52,642 nucleotides of DNA from an uncultured Granulosicoccaceae bacterium (GCA_937931165.1 CALHCI010000023.1:1-52642); one strand, 5' to 3'. Numbered from the stretch's first letter, positions 37,756 to 47,952 are shown. The notes: generated by a model not told the origin, from the sequence alone. A program made the numbers and translations.

Positions 37756-40194
37756 CTACAGATACTCTATCGTAACCTGCCCGAGAACCGGCACCGCACC
37801 ATGATTGAGCGACTTCTCCACCCACAGCCGACGAGCCGGGCCAGGCCAAAGCGTGATTCCATTATCTGAAAACACCTTATTGCCACCCAAATCCACCGTC
37901 ACGAAGAATGCAGGTTTGTCAGTTTCAAGGTCAATAAACTGCTTGCCGGACTCACTGCCATGAGTAGCCGTGATAACAGGTACAGGCAACTCATAGGCTT
38001 TGTACGGGCGCGGCCAGTATTCGTTGTGACCGATCACGTCTGCGCTTTCATTCTGCCACGCAAAGCGTAAAAAGCAGTTTTCGTGCACGTCGATTTGATT
38101 GAGTGATGCTATCTGCGTAACAGCAAGAGCTTGCGCCTGAACAGCAAATTGCTGTTCTGACATCACGGTACCATCTACATTTACCACGCTCAATGTAACC
38201 GACAACGGCTGATCGACAGGATCATCGTTGACAACTTTCAGGAGTAACTCGCCGTCATTGCCAAACCGCTTGTGACCGGGCACCACAGCAACCATCAACG
38301 GCGAGTAGAATTTACGCGCTGCATAATGAAGCAGCTTCCATCCACCGCCATATTCAAGCGATGACCACGACGCCACCGGCCAGGTGTCATTGAGCTGCCA
38401 GTACAACGTGCCCATACAGTGTGGCCGCAACATTCTCCAGTATTCTACTGCGGTGCGAATCGCCATTGCCTGCTGACACTGCGACAAAAACAACATGCGT
38501 TCAAACGATTCAGGAAAGCGAAAATATCTCACCAGTGTTTCAACAATTCGCGCATTACCCCCGACATTGCGCTGATGCACTTCCATCACCGGCGATGACA
38601 CATTGCGGTCATCCTGCTCTGCAAATGTCTTTACAACCGGCAACGAGGGAAATGACTGAAAGCCAAATTCGGAGCAGAATCGCGGATGAATGTCCTGGTA
38701 CGCAGAGAAGGGTTTGGCCTCATGCCAGACATCCCAGAAATGCATGTCACCTGCTGCATCATTTTTCCAGCCGTCACCAAAATCCAGCCGCCCTACTGAA
38801 GGTGAGCTCGGCCAGAAACTTAAAGTTGGCAATTCATCTTCAACGATCTCTTCTATTGCATGATTGAGACGATCATAGTTGGCCAGATATCTGTCCCGAT
38901 GCGCTCTGGTAACCTCCCACCAATTGAGCGCGCCAACCAGTTCATTGTCACCACACAATAGTGCAATACAGGCATGCGATGACAATCTGCGTACCTGTTG
39001 ACGTACTTCGGTGCGCACCAGATTGAGCCAGTGCCGATCTGCGGCCGGGTAGTGATTGCAGGAGAACATAAAATCCTGCCAGATCAAAATACCAAGCTCA
39101 TCGCACAGCTCATAAAACCAGTCTGCTTCGTACTGACCACCACCCCACACCCGCAACATATTCATGTTAGCAGCAACCGCGGACTGCAATAATTCAAGCA
39201 CCACGGCTTTAGTTGCTCGTTGCGGCAAAGCGTCTGCAGGAATCCAGTTTGCCCCTCGCATAAAAACCGGATGATCGTTTATTTCAACACGAAAGCCAGA
39301 ACCCCTTGCATCATGATCAGGTGTCAGCACAATTTGCGATTTTCGCAGGCCAATCAGCAAGTCATGTGACTGATCACCAATTTCCACAGTCAGTTGATGC
39401 CTTACCTGATCACCCATACCGACCGGCCACCACAGCACCGGATTGTCTAACGTGACCGAAAGCTCAACGGTGTTTTTACCGCACCGCAAAAGACATTCAC
39501 TGCTAACAGTTTCTTCACACAGTGACAGTTTGCAGCGAACGTTAATATCTTCGAACGCTGCTACAGCAACATTAGCCACCACAACCACACGGTGATCTTC
39601 AAAATACTGATTTATTGAAACATCATCTATACAGTGAGATCGGGTTTGCCTAAGTTGTACACCACCATAAATACCCGAAGGCATCAGGCAGATATTCCAG
39701 TCCCATCCAGCATGACAAGGTGTTTTTCTTAAAAAATTGGTGTGCGGTACCCGGCAGTTCCACGACAGATACGGCAATTCAAAAGCAGCTGACATGGCCT
39801 TTTCGAATGCCACATCACGTGATACCGCAAAGCGTATGGCAATTCTGTTTTGACCGGCACGCAGAAAAGGACCCACGTCAAAACAATATCGTACAAACTG
39901 ACTTTCGGTATGACCAATTTCATGATCATTGATAAAAACAGTCGCAACGCAATCAACACCGTCAAGCAACAGTTCGTTGTGCGATGTTAAGTCAGCTTCT
40001 GTTAAATCAAAAACACGGTCTATCTGCCACCCGGTTTGACTAACCCAGTCAACGGCAAATTCATTGTCGCGGTAATAAGGATCGGGGATTTCCCCAGCGG
40101 CATACAACGCAGAATGTACATCACCAGGTATGTCGAATGAAACGCCATTCTGCTGGCCGGTTTTTGAAAGCGTCCAGCCACCGTCCAGCCGCAC
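37756..40194 (-). CDS. Glycoside hydrolase family 2 beta-mannosidase
   Basis: About 812 residues. It releases beta-linked mannose from oligosaccharide ends. Sugar-binding domain (VPGDVHSAL-like IPGDVHSALYAAGEIPDPYY), jelly-roll and TIM barrel are in the expected order; acid/base Glu418 is in GDNE and nucleophile Glu509 in SEFGFQS; FMRGANWIPAD and MLRVWGGGQYE are mannosidase hallmarks. GTG at 40194 is the start: it overlaps the GH43 stop (TAGTG), has AGAGG upstream and begins RLDGGW as in homologues; TTG 40251 gives 19 extra residues. No signal peptide, so cytoplasmic. Confidence 0.93.
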   Translation of the reverse strand: MRLDGGWTLSKTGQQNGVSFDIPGDVHSALYAAGEIPDPYYRDNEFAVDWVSQTGWQIDRVFDLTEADLTSHNELLLDGVDCVATVFINDHEIGHTESQFVRYCFDVGPFLRAGQNRIAIRFAVSRDVAFEKAMSAAFELPYLSWNCRVPHTNFLRKTPCHAGWDWNICLMPSGIYGGVQLRQTRSHCIDDVSINQYFEDHRVVVVANVAVAAFEDINVRCKLSLCEETVSSECLLRCGKNTVELSVTLDNPVLWWPVGMGDQVRHQLTVEIGDQSHDLLIGLRKSQIVLTPDHDARGSGFRVEINDHPVFMRGANWIPADALPQRATKAVVLELLQSAVAANMNMLRVWGGGQYEADWFYELCDELGILIWQDFMFSCNHYPAADRHWLNLVRTEVRQQVRRLSSHACIALLCGDNELVGALNWWEVTRAHRDRYLANYDRLNHAIEEIVEDELPTLSFWPSSPSVGRLDFGDGWKNDAAGDMHFWDVWHEAKPFSAYQDIHPRFCSEFGFQSFPSLPVVKTFAEQDDRNVSSPVMEVHQRNVGGNARIVETLVRYFRFPESFERMLFLSQCQQAMAIRTAVEYWRMLRPHCMGTLYWQLNDTWPVASWSSLEYGGGWKLLHYAARKFYSPLMVAVVPGHKRFGNDGELLLKVVNDDPVDQPLSVTLSVVNVDGTVMSEQQFAVQAQALAVTQIASLNQIDVHENCFLRFAWQNESADVIGHNEYWPRPYKAYELPVPVITATHGSESGKQFIDLETDKPAFFVTVDLGGNKVFSDNGITLWPGPARRLWVEKSLNHGAVPVLGQVTIEYL

Positions 40195-41804
40195 TACACA
40201 GCGACCTCTGGCGCATAAATAAACTCCGAAAAATCCGCATGCAATGCACAACCTGACGTGTCAAAGGCTGCCATACCAACAAAGGCCCCGGTAAATGACG
40301 CATGCTCTCCGCGACCACCTTCATCCGATAGCAGTGAAGCATCAAGAGACGGTCCAATCGGTATCCACTCATCAGACTTTGCATAATAAAACTGCAGTTC
40401 CGCACCGGTAGTGACCAGCTTAAGTGATACCGCACTATCAGTGGCCAGAGCCTGAGGCGAAACCGGATAAGACAACGCTGACTCGGGATAGTCGCCGTTA
40501 CAAGACATAATGCTCAGTACCCGTCCCATGGATTCATCATGCGTTATCTGCAGGTAGTGAAACTTGTGGCGGTTGTAATAGGCAATCAATCCGGCACTTT
40601 GCTGAAAAGTGGTAGGCATGAATTCTACGGTTGTACCTGCCGTGAAGTTAAAATGCTGCTGACGCCGCGCCACAAGTGACTGCTCAAACCAGCTACCAAT
40701 AGACTCGCGACCATACAACCGAAGAAATCCGTCGCGTGCCGCCAATGAAAACAATCGCTCCGGGTAAGGTGTTCTCAGCCACTGAAACTCCGATGGCAGT
40801 ATTGGCTGTTCAAACCTGATGATCGGTGATTGTTTTGCCGGAGCAGCGGGCTCAGCATCTACCGGTGGTTCAACACACTCGCGTGCCTGAGTAGTACCGG
40901 TAACGGTTCGCAGCCAACCATCTTCACCCCAGACACATTTTTCAATACCGGTCTCACGACCAAGCGGTGACCGTTGTGTGCCGGGCAAAGGCCTTGAACA
41001 CAGGTACGTGTGGTAAAACTCACCTTGACCTGTTTCCACGTACTGACCATGACCGGTTCGCTGCAGTGGTGCTCCGGGGGTCGATACCAGAAGGTGCCGG
41101 TCGGGATGCAATTCATACGGACCATCAACGGATCTGCTTCTGGCATGAGTGATTGCATGTTCATAACCAGTCCCGCCTTCTGCGGTAATCAGGTAATAAT
41201 ACTCATTGCGTTTAAAAATATGCGGCGCTTCAACCAGGCCGCGGTCCGTACCGTTAAATATTAGCTGCGAGCCATCAATGAGTTTTTTCTCACTGTGGGA
41301 ATATTCCTGCATTAGAATACCCCCGAACGGACTATGCAGCGGACTGGAGCCCAGCGACAAGGCACGATGATTCCACTGCATATTGATGAGCCACTGACGA
41401 CCATCGTCATCATGAAACAACGAAGGATCAAAGCCGCTGGAGTTTAGATAAACAGGGTCACTCCAGTCACCATCAATAGTTTCGCAAGTGACCAGATAAT
41501 TGTGTGCGTCTTTAAAATTACCGTCATACCGTTTTACATCGGTATAAATAAGCCAATACATCCCGTTAGCAAAACTCAGTGACGGGGCCCACACACCACA
41601 GGAGTCCGGGTTGCCACGCATATCAAGTTGGGCTGGTCGATTGAGCGGCCGAGTGACTAACTGCCAGTCCATCAGATTTCGCGAATGATGAATCTGCACG
41701 CCCGGATACCACTCAAACGTGGATGTCGCGATGTAGTAGTCGCCACCTACCCGGCATATTGACGGATCCGGGTTAAAGCCCGGAAGTACAGGGTTCTTTA
41801 TCAT
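40194..41804 (-). CDS. Glycoside hydrolase family 43 beta-xylosidase
   Basis: 536 residues with the five-bladed propeller and a C-terminal beta-sandwich (xylosidase C domain). Catalytic triad visible: Asp13 (FNPDPSI, base), Asp126 (GFDPSLF), Glu192 (VEAPHIF, acid). It cleaves xylose, perhaps also arabinose, from short beta-xylosides. No signal peptide. ATG overlaps the stop of the upstream dehydrogenase by one base (TGATG), and its own stop overlaps the mannosidase start by one base, so these three are tightly coupled. Confidence 0.93.
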   Translation of the reverse strand: MIKNPVLPGFNPDPSICRVGGDYYIATSTFEWYPGVQIHHSRNLMDWQLVTRPLNRPAQLDMRGNPDSCGVWAPSLSFANGMYWLIYTDVKRYDGNFKDAHNYLVTCETIDGDWSDPVYLNSSGFDPSLFHDDDGRQWLINMQWNHRALSLGSSPLHSPFGGILMQEYSHSEKKLIDGSQLIFNGTDRGLVEAPHIFKRNEYYYLITAEGGTGYEHAITHARSRSVDGPYELHPDRHLLVSTPGAPLQRTGHGQYVETGQGEFYHTYLCSRPLPGTQRSPLGRETGIEKCVWGEDGWLRTVTGTTQARECVEPPVDAEPAAPAKQSPIIRFEQPILPSEFQWLRTPYPERLFSLAARDGFLRLYGRESIGSWFEQSLVARRQQHFNFTAGTTVEFMPTTFQQSAGLIAYYNRHKFHYLQITHDESMGRVLSIMSCNGDYPESALSYPVSPQALATDSAVSLKLVTTGAELQFYYAKSDEWIPIGPSLDASLLSDEGGRGEHASFTGAFVGMAAFDTSGCALHADFSEFIYAPEVAV

Positions 41805-42925
41805 CAGGCACTCAATAGTTTCTTTGCCTCATGTTCACCCAGCGCCTGAGGTCGCTCACAGGTCGTCTTGAGCTCAATATGCTTTTTATGATCTGCTGCA
41901 GACAATATGGAGGTAAGTACTTCAATAACGTGCGTCGCAAGATCGCCGTTGCAACGGTGAGGTCTGTCGTCGGAAATTCCTGCCACCATATCTGCCAGAC
42001 CAATACCGCGATAATTGGCTATTCGACCATTGTCACCATCGTCAAAATTTGGTGTACCGAGTGCTGCCAGTGGTTGCAGGACAGTTTCTGATGATCCGTC
42101 GTTCACACGAACAACATCGCCAAAACGATTCGGGTCAGGAACGAAGACTGTGCCGTTGGTACCATACAACTCCATATGATTATGTTCATGCGACCGAACA
42201 TCCCAGCTTGCTGTCAGCGATACCTGTGCACCACAGTGAAACTCCAGTATGGCACGAACTGATGTGTCTACTTCAACATCAATCTTCTCTCCAGCCCTGG
42301 GTTCACTGGTAATGGTTCGTTGATCCGCAGGTCTGCTGCCCATGGCTACGACGCTTTTCACCGGCCCAATCAGCTGTACCAGATTAGTGACGTAATAAGG
42401 GGCAATATCGAGTATCGGGCCACCGCCAATTTGAAAAAAGAAATCCGGATCAGGATGCCAGCTCTCCATACCGGATGACTGCACTGCACAACTGCCACCG
42501 ATAATTTTTCCGGCACCTTCACTATCGATAAACCCTCTTGCTGCCTGGTGCGCTCCCCCCAAAAATGTATCCGGTGCTGAACCAATACGCAGATTGTTTT
42601 CTCTGGCAAGTAATCTCAGCGCTTCTCCTTCGGTTAGAGAGAGTACATAGGGCTTTTCAGAATACACATGCTTGCCAGCGCGCAAACACAACGTAGAGAC
42701 ATCATAATGCGCAACCGGAACAGTAAGATTGACAATCAGATCAATATCCGACTGTTCCAGCAAAGATTCAACTGTATGAGCCTTAACACCAAACTCTTCG
42801 GCTCTTGCACTGGCGGCCTCGGGATTAATATCTGCACATGCGGTGATTTCATATCCGCTAAACAGGCTGCTAAGTTGTAAATATGCCGCAGAGATATTGC
42901 CACAACCGACTACACCAACTTTCAT
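41804..42925 (-). CDS. Gfo/Idh/MocA family sugar oxidoreductase
   Basis: 373 residues. Rossmann motif GVVGCGNIS (4-12) and catalytic Lys91 in SEKPY; the C-terminal alpha/beta domain contains GGGPILDIAPYYV, the conserved substrate-binding region with Asp and an aromatic pair. It would oxidise a sugar or inositol-type hydroxyl with NAD(P). Position between the isomerase and glycosidases suggests it acts on an imported or released sugar. Confidence 0.9.
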   Translation of the reverse strand: MKVGVVGCGNISAAYLQLSSLFSGYEITACADINPEAASARAEEFGVKAHTVESLLEQSDIDLIVNLTVPVAHYDVSTLCLRAGKHVYSEKPYVLSLTEGEALRLLARENNLRIGSAPDTFLGGAHQAARGFIDSEGAGKIIGGSCAVQSSGMESWHPDPDFFFQIGGGPILDIAPYYVTNLVQLIGPVKSVVAMGSRPADQRTITSEPRAGEKIDVEVDTSVRAILEFHCGAQVSLTASWDVRSHEHNHMELYGTNGTVFVPDPNRFGDVVRVNDGSSETVLQPLAALGTPNFDDGDNGRIANYRGIGLADMVAGISDDRPHRCNGDLATHVIEVLTSILSAADHKKHIELKTTCERPQALGEHEAKKLLSA

Positions 42926-42941
42926 GTCATATTATCCTGCG

Positions 42942-43688
42942 TTAACGCCAGCTTGAAATGGTTTTAAAACTACGCTCGGCAAACCGTGTTACATCCGTTG
43001 GATTATCGTGCTCGGCAATAAAGAACTCACAATCACTGCCTTTAAGATCATTGACCACTTCCTGCCAGTCAACCGTGCCATGCCCGACATCAGCCCAGCC
43101 ATCTTCGTTTTCGCACGCCCCTTCAGGGGCAACATCTTTGAAGTGAACCGCGCTAATTCTGTCGAGATAAGTACGTAACCACGAGGCCGGGTCCTGGCCG
43201 ACTCTGGCTATCCAGCCAAAATCAATCTCCCAGTGCATATCGGGTACTTCATCAAGCAGGGTACGCATTGGCAGACAGTTATCAGCAAGCCTGACAAATT
43301 CGAAATCGTGGTTATGCCATGCAAAGTCACGACCCACAGAACTTATCTGTGCATTAATATCTGCAAGTTCACTAGCCAGTCCGGACCATCCGGCCTGATC
43401 AGTCGGGCGCTGCTCTTCAGAAAGATACGGACACACAATATGGTTGACATCGAGCGTACTAACGAGTTCAAGCGTTTCACGCATTGAGTTGCGCAATTCA
43501 TCAAGACCAACATGTAACGACACCAGACGCAGGTTGTTGTCATGCAGTAGCTTCTGTAAGGCGGCAGGGTCTTTAAGATTATCTCTGTACCCTTCCACTT
43601 GCGTATATCCTGCACCGGCAATCACTGGCAGTGATTCTGCAAGCGGCATGCTTCGCGCGCTGTAGAGCTGAAACGCAATATCTTTCAT
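42942..43688 (-). CDS. Sugar phosphate isomerase/epimerase (xylose isomerase-like TIM barrel)
   Basis: About 248 residues from ATG 43688, which follows AGGA at good spacing; a longer frame to 43721 is not needed. Expected metal-binding residues of the AP-endonuclease-2/xylose-isomerase fold occur in QVEGYRD, DFAWHNHDFEF, WEIDFGW and VHFKDVAPEG. It interconverts keto- and hydroxy-sugars; such enzymes often act with Gfo/Idh dehydrogenases, as here. Exact substrate unknown. Confidence 0.88.
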   Translation of the reverse strand: MKDIAFQLYSARSMPLAESLPVIAGAGYTQVEGYRDNLKDPAALQKLLHDNNLRLVSLHVGLDELRNSMRETLELVSTLDVNHIVCPYLSEEQRPTDQAGWSGLASELADINAQISSVGRDFAWHNHDFEFVRLADNCLPMRTLLDEVPDMHWEIDFGWIARVGQDPASWLRTYLDRISAVHFKDVAPEGACENEDGWADVGHGTVDWQEVVNDLKGSDCEFFIAEHDNPTDVTRFAERSFKTISSWR

Positions 43689-43729
43689 CAAAAGTTTCCT
43701 GAGGCTGTTAAGGCTGGCCACCTGTAAAG

Positions 43730-44839
43730 CTATACGCGCATACCGGAGTCGGCGCTGAAGATAGATGCTCTGGATGGATTAAATCCAATAGGGTGTTGAT
43801 CACCATGACTCACCGATGTATCGGAGTCTGTGCGAATAGTAAATTCTGTCCCCGCAAGCTCACTCCACACTACGGTGTCAGCACCCATCGGCTCTACCAG
43901 TTCCACCACAATAGAGCTTTGCACAGGTTGTGAAGTTGCAGCATCCCCCAAGGCAATGTGCTCAGGCCTCAAACCGAATTCAACCGGCATATCAGGCTCT
44001 GGCGTGGTCGTGAAATCATACTTATTAAGTGGCACTGTTAGATTGTTCGCTTCAAACATCCACGTATCACTATGCCGGGCAAGCCTGCCATGGATAAAAT
44101 TCATACTTGGCGATCCGATAAACCCTGCAACATACCGGTTGTGCGGCTTGTTATAGATACCCTTGGGGGAGTCAATCTGCTGAATAACGCCATCTTTCAT
44201 AATGGCTATCCGGTCGGCAAGCGTCAGCGCTTCGATCTGGTCGTGCGTGACATAGATCATGGTGTTGCCAAGACGCTGATGCAATCTTTTGAGCTCTACC
44301 CGAAGGTCTGTTCGCAAATTCGCATCGAGATTGGACAGTGGTTCATCAAACAGAAAAACATCGACATCTCTGACCAGCGCTCGGCCAATCGCAACACGCT
44401 GCCGCTGTCCACCCGATAACGCTCCGGGCTTCCTTTTTAGCAACGGTTCAATCTGCAAAATCTCGGCTGCCCTGGCAACGCGTTTCTCAACCTCTGCCTT
44501 TGGCATTCTCTGGTTTTTCAGCCCGAAAGACAGGTTTCCTTTTACCGTCATTTGCGGGTAAAGCGCGTAGCTTTGAAACACCATGCCAATCCCGCGTTCG
44601 CTCGGTTCTGCCCAGGTAACGTTCTTGCCTTGAATAAATATTTTTCCCGCACTCACTTCGAGCAAGCCGGCAATGCAGTTTAACAAAGTGGATTTGCCGC
44701 AACCGGACGAACCAAGTAACACCAGAAACTCGCCTTGTGGAATATCCAGATTTAGTCCCTTCAGTACTTCCAGAGCACCAAAAGACAGATCGAGATCATG
44801 CACTTCAACTGAATTGACTTGTGAATCTTGTGCCGTCAT
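43730..44839 (-). CDS. Sugar ABC transporter ATP-binding protein (UgpC/MalK/MsmX type)
   Basis: 369 residues. Walker A GSSGCGKST (43-51), Q-loop VFQSYALYP, signature LSGGQRQRVA (141-150), Walker B VFLFDEP (161-167) and a C-terminal TOBE/OB domain (from ~235) with MNFIHGRL. It powers the importer formed with the two permeases and the binding protein just upstream. ATG overlaps the permease stop by 4 bases (ATGA). Confidence 0.94.
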   Translation of the reverse strand: MTAQDSQVNSVEVHDLDLSFGALEVLKGLNLDIPQGEFLVLLGSSGCGKSTLLNCIAGLLEVSAGKIFIQGKNVTWAEPSERGIGMVFQSYALYPQMTVKGNLSFGLKNQRMPKAEVEKRVARAAEILQIEPLLKRKPGALSGGQRQRVAIGRALVRDVDVFLFDEPLSNLDANLRTDLRVELKRLHQRLGNTMIYVTHDQIEALTLADRIAIMKDGVIQQIDSPKGIYNKPHNRYVAGFIGSPSMNFIHGRLARHSDTWMFEANNLTVPLNKYDFTTTPEPDMPVEFGLRPEHIALGDAATSQPVQSSIVVELVEPMGADTVVWSELAGTEFTIRTDSDTSVSHGDQHPIGFNPSRASIFSADSGMRV

Positions 44840-45750
44840 CCCTTAACTGCTCCTGCAGCGATACCGCGGACAAATAGTTTTCCTGATACAAAGTACAGTA
44901 ACAATGGTACCGCTGCAGTGAGCAGTGTGGCTGCCATGTTGACGTTGTACTCTTTGATCCCCTGAACCGAATTAACGATGTTATTGAGCTGAACAGTCAT
45001 AGGATAAGTATCAGGCTTCGTGTAGATCACACCAAAAAGAAAGTCATTCCAGATGCCAGTGACTTGCAGGATCATGGCAACAACAAAAATAGGTAACGAC
45101 ATCGGCAGCATAATCCGGAAATAGATACCCCAGAACCCTGCGCCGTCGACTCGCGCTGCCTTGTGAAGATCTTCGGGGATCGCAGTAAAATAGTTTCTGA
45201 ATAATAAAGTCAGTATGGGCATGCCGAAAACAGTATGCACCAGCACCAGCCCCCACAAACTACCCATCAGACCAATTTCTCTTAATATGATCACGAGTGG
45301 ATAGAGCATGGTTTGGTACGGTATGAATGCCCCTACAATCAAGATGGAAAAAAACAGTTCGGAACCTTTGAAGCGCCAGCGCGCCAGCGCGTAACCATTA
45401 ATCGAGGCAATCGCAATCGAAAGAAATACAGACGGTACAAGTATTCGAACAGAGTTCCAGAAACCTCTGCTCAATCCATCACAATTTATTCCTGTACATG
45501 CTGTTGACCACGCCTTAACCCAGGGTTCGAAAGTGACCTCAAGCGGCGGTGAGAATATATTGCCAAGCCTGATCTCAGGCATCCCTTTTAGTGACGTTAC
45601 AATCATCACGTACAACGGCAACAGGTAGTACAGCGCCACTACGATCAGCGTGCCGTATAACATTATGTTGGTTCGGGAAAATGCCCGGCGTGGACGAGGC
45701 CCCTGTGGAACTGTGTCTGTTTCAACCACGTTTTCTACCACCGAATTCAA
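44836..45750 (-). CDS. Sugar ABC transporter permease (MalG type)
   Basis: 304 residues, six membrane segments; the EAA loop KAARVDGAGFWGIYFRIMLP contacts the ATPase. The frame opens with a TTG at 45750 overlapping the upstream permease by 29 bases; GTG codons at 45741 and 45729 are other starts. Cytoplasmic N-terminal tail is rich in Pro/Arg (PQGPRPRRAF). Confidence 0.92.
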   Translation of the reverse strand: MNSVVENVVETDTVPQGPRPRRAFSRTNIMLYGTLIVVALYYLLPLYVMIVTSLKGMPEIRLGNIFSPPLEVTFEPWVKAWSTACTGINCDGLSRGFWNSVRILVPSVFLSIAIASINGYALARWRFKGSELFFSILIVGAFIPYQTMLYPLVIILREIGLMGSLWGLVLVHTVFGMPILTLLFRNYFTAIPEDLHKAARVDGAGFWGIYFRIMLPMSLPIFVVAMILQVTGIWNDFLFGVIYTKPDTYPMTVQLNNIVNSVQGIKEYNVNMAATLLTAAVPLLLYFVSGKLFVRGIAAGAVKG

Positions 45751-46639
45751 GATAGGCCCATGGAATCAAAATGATCGCAACCGACACCAGCATCATTGTT
45801 GATGCCGCAAAGCCCTGACCGAGATTCTGCGCTCGAAACATATAGTTAATCACATACTTTGCCGGTACTTCCGACGACAGTCCCGGACCACCGTTAGTCA
45901 GGGCAACTACCAGATCGTAGAGTTTAATTATTCCACTGGCGATCAACACCAATGCGGTAACAAACACCGGTCGCATCATCGGGATAATAATTTTTAAGTA
46001 GGTTTTTGCGGTACCGATACCGTCTACGCGAGCGGCTTTCCAGATGTCTTCATCAATACCCCGAAGACCTGCGAGCATAATAACCATAATCAGGCCCGTT
46101 CCCTGCCAGAGCCCCGCAACCAGTATTCCGTACATGACCGTGTCCGGATTATTCAGCGGATTCAATTCAAATGAGGCCCACCCCAAATCCCTGACCACTT
46201 GCTGTACGCCGAGATCCGGATTCAGTATCCACTGCCAGGCAAGCCCGGTAACAATAAAGCTGAGCGCAAACGGGTACAGAAAAATCGTGCGAAACACGGC
46301 TTCACCACGGATTTTTCTGTCGAGCAAGGCGGCCAGAAAAAATCCGATAATCAAAGTGAAAACCAGTGACAACAAACCGTACAACGCCAGGTTTTCAATC
46401 GAAACTAACCAGCGACGTGTGCTCCACAGGCGCTCATACTGATCGAGACCGACAAAGTTAAGTTTAGGCAGCAGCTTTGATTTGGTGAACGAATGAACAA
46501 CCGTCCAGGCCGTTCCACCGACAAATACCACCAGCACGGTAAGTATCATCGGAATAGAGGCTATCTTTGCCGAGAGGTTGTTAAAAATCCTCAGTGGCCG
46601 TTTGGCATCGGTGGGCATAGTGGAAGTTTTGTCAGACAA
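45722..46639 (-). CDS. Sugar ABC transporter permease (MalF type)
   Basis: 305 residues, six membrane segments, EAA loop DIWKAARVDGIGTAKTYLKI. Partner of the MalG-type permease. It begins 54 bp after the binding-protein gene; that gap contains a strong hairpin that should lower expression of the membrane parts relative to the binding protein. Confidence 0.92.
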   Translation of the reverse strand: MSDKTSTMPTDAKRPLRIFNNLSAKIASIPMILTVLVVFVGGTAWTVVHSFTKSKLLPKLNFVGLDQYERLWSTRRWLVSIENLALYGLLSLVFTLIIGFFLAALLDRKIRGEAVFRTIFLYPFALSFIVTGLAWQWILNPDLGVQQVVRDLGWASFELNPLNNPDTVMYGILVAGLWQGTGLIMVIMLAGLRGIDEDIWKAARVDGIGTAKTYLKIIIPMMRPVFVTALVLIASGIIKLYDLVVALTNGGPGLSSEVPAKYVINYMFRAQNLGQGFAASTMMLVSVAIILIPWAYLEFGGRKRG

Positions 46640-46644
46640 GAAAA

Positions 46645-46673
46645 GCTGTCAGAGGTGTATTACCTCTGACAGC
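46645..46673 (-). terminator. Strong hairpin between binding-protein and permease genes
   Basis: Perfect 12-bp arms GCTGTCAGAGGT (46645-46656) and ACCTCTGACAGC (46662-46673) around a 5-base loop. Read on the minus strand it is followed by TTTTCTTG. It can act as a partial terminator or as a 3' stabiliser of the binding-protein message, the usual way such operons over-produce the periplasmic component. Confidence 0.8.
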
Positions 46674-46693
46674 AGCTTTACAGCTTAACGGTA

Positions 46694-47929
46694 TTACTCA
46701 GCCGCTTCGATGATTGCAGCGTAGCTCGCCTGAGCGTCAGCAGCAGGCATATCAGTAGACCAGAACTCGGCCATCAAGTCTTCGATCTGTGTTTGTGAAT
46801 CTGGAGACAACGCCATATCACCAGAAGGTAAAACATTACCATCAGCCAGAATCTTCAATCCTTTTTGCATACAGTCGTTAGCAGAAGAAAGATCTATATC
46901 ACCACGAACCGGTAACGATCCTTTTTTCAGGTTGAAGTTGACTTGCACTTCCGGTGATACCAGAAGTGAAGCAAGCTCCATCTGTGCCTTTTTTGTCTCT
47001 TCATCTTTAACGACAGGAAAGTAAAACGCGTCACCACCGGTATCGAGTATTTCATTGACGCCAAGGCCCGGCAGGCAAGTGTAGTCTTCACCAGCTACCT
47101 GACCGGCAACCTGGAATTCACCCTGTGCCCAGTCACCCATAATCTGGCCACCGGCTTTGTTGGTAATCACAAGGTTAGTTGCCAGGTTCCAGTCCTGAAC
47201 ATTGGAACCTTTGGCAAGTTCCCGCGCTGCTGCCGCGGCTTCAAAAACTTCTTTGTATACCGGCCCTGCGGCAACTTCAGCGTTTTTATTCACAGCGACT
47301 TCTGTCCACGCATCCATTCCAGCAACAGCTACAGTAATAGTGCCGAAGGCGAGGTTCTGCTGCCAGCCTTGCTGACCCATCGCCAATGGCTGCAAGCCTG
47401 CCTCTTTAAGCTTTGGTGCCGCAGCAACAAATTCACCCCAGTTTTTCGGCACGTCAACGCCGGCTTCCTTGAATGCACCATGGCTTAACCAAAGCCATTG
47501 CGCAGAGTGAATGTTGACAGGTGCGCAGTATATCCGCCCATCGAGCGTGCATGCATCAAGCAACGAGCTCGGATTAACGATGTCTTTCCAGCCTTCTTTT
47601 TCTGCTAACTCGGTCAGATCGGTAAGCAGACCCTCTTCAATCAATTCTTCAGCCTGACGACCATGGTTGAGCTGCGTAGCGCCCATCGGATCACCACCGA
47701 GTATGCGGCTAATGATAATAGGTCTTGCAGTACCGCCGGAGCCGGCGATCGCACCATCGATCCATTTATGCCCGGTGGCATCAAATGCTTTGGCAAACTC
47801 TGCAACTGCCGCCGCTTCACCACCGGATGTCCACCAGTGTGTCACTTCGAGTTCTGTTGCGTGAGAAGTCCCGGCCAGCGCCACTGTTACTGCAGCACCG
47901 AGGGCTGAAATTGACTGTCGGATATTCAT
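46694..47929 (-). CDS. Sugar ABC transporter periplasmic binding protein
   Basis: About 411 residues from ATG 47929. Signal peptide IRQSISALGAAVTVALAGTSHA, then LEVTHWWTSGGEAAAVAEFA, which resembles glucose/mannose-type binding proteins (GtsA group). AP(V)NIHSAQWLW and IMGDWAQGEF are conserved in the carbohydrate-uptake-1 family. GGAGG lies 12 bases before the ATG. First gene of the minus-strand sugar operon and divergent from the LacI regulator. Confidence 0.93.
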   Translation of the reverse strand: MNIRQSISALGAAVTVALAGTSHATELEVTHWWTSGGEAAAVAEFAKAFDATGHKWIDGAIAGSGGTARPIIISRILGGDPMGATQLNHGRQAEELIEEGLLTDLTELAEKEGWKDIVNPSSLLDACTLDGRIYCAPVNIHSAQWLWLSHGAFKEAGVDVPKNWGEFVAAAPKLKEAGLQPLAMGQQGWQQNLAFGTITVAVAGMDAWTEVAVNKNAEVAAGPVYKEVFEAAAAARELAKGSNVQDWNLATNLVITNKAGGQIMGDWAQGEFQVAGQVAGEDYTCLPGLGVNEILDTGGDAFYFPVVKDEETKKAQMELASLLVSPEVQVNFNLKKGSLPVRGDIDLSSANDCMQKGLKILADGNVLPSGDMALSPDSQTQIEDLMAEFWSTDMPAADAQASYAAIIEAAE

Positions 47930-47952
47930 AACTTGTTGCGTCCTCCAAAAAT

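Noticed and set aside
37712..37849. 46-codon upstream extension of the riboflavin synthase frame
   Set aside because: It runs into the mannosidase gene and is not homologous; the family start FTGIVQ and a GGAG site fix the TTG at 37711.
38421..38867. 148-codon plus-strand open frame
   Set aside because: It lies entirely antisense to the GH2 catalytic domain.
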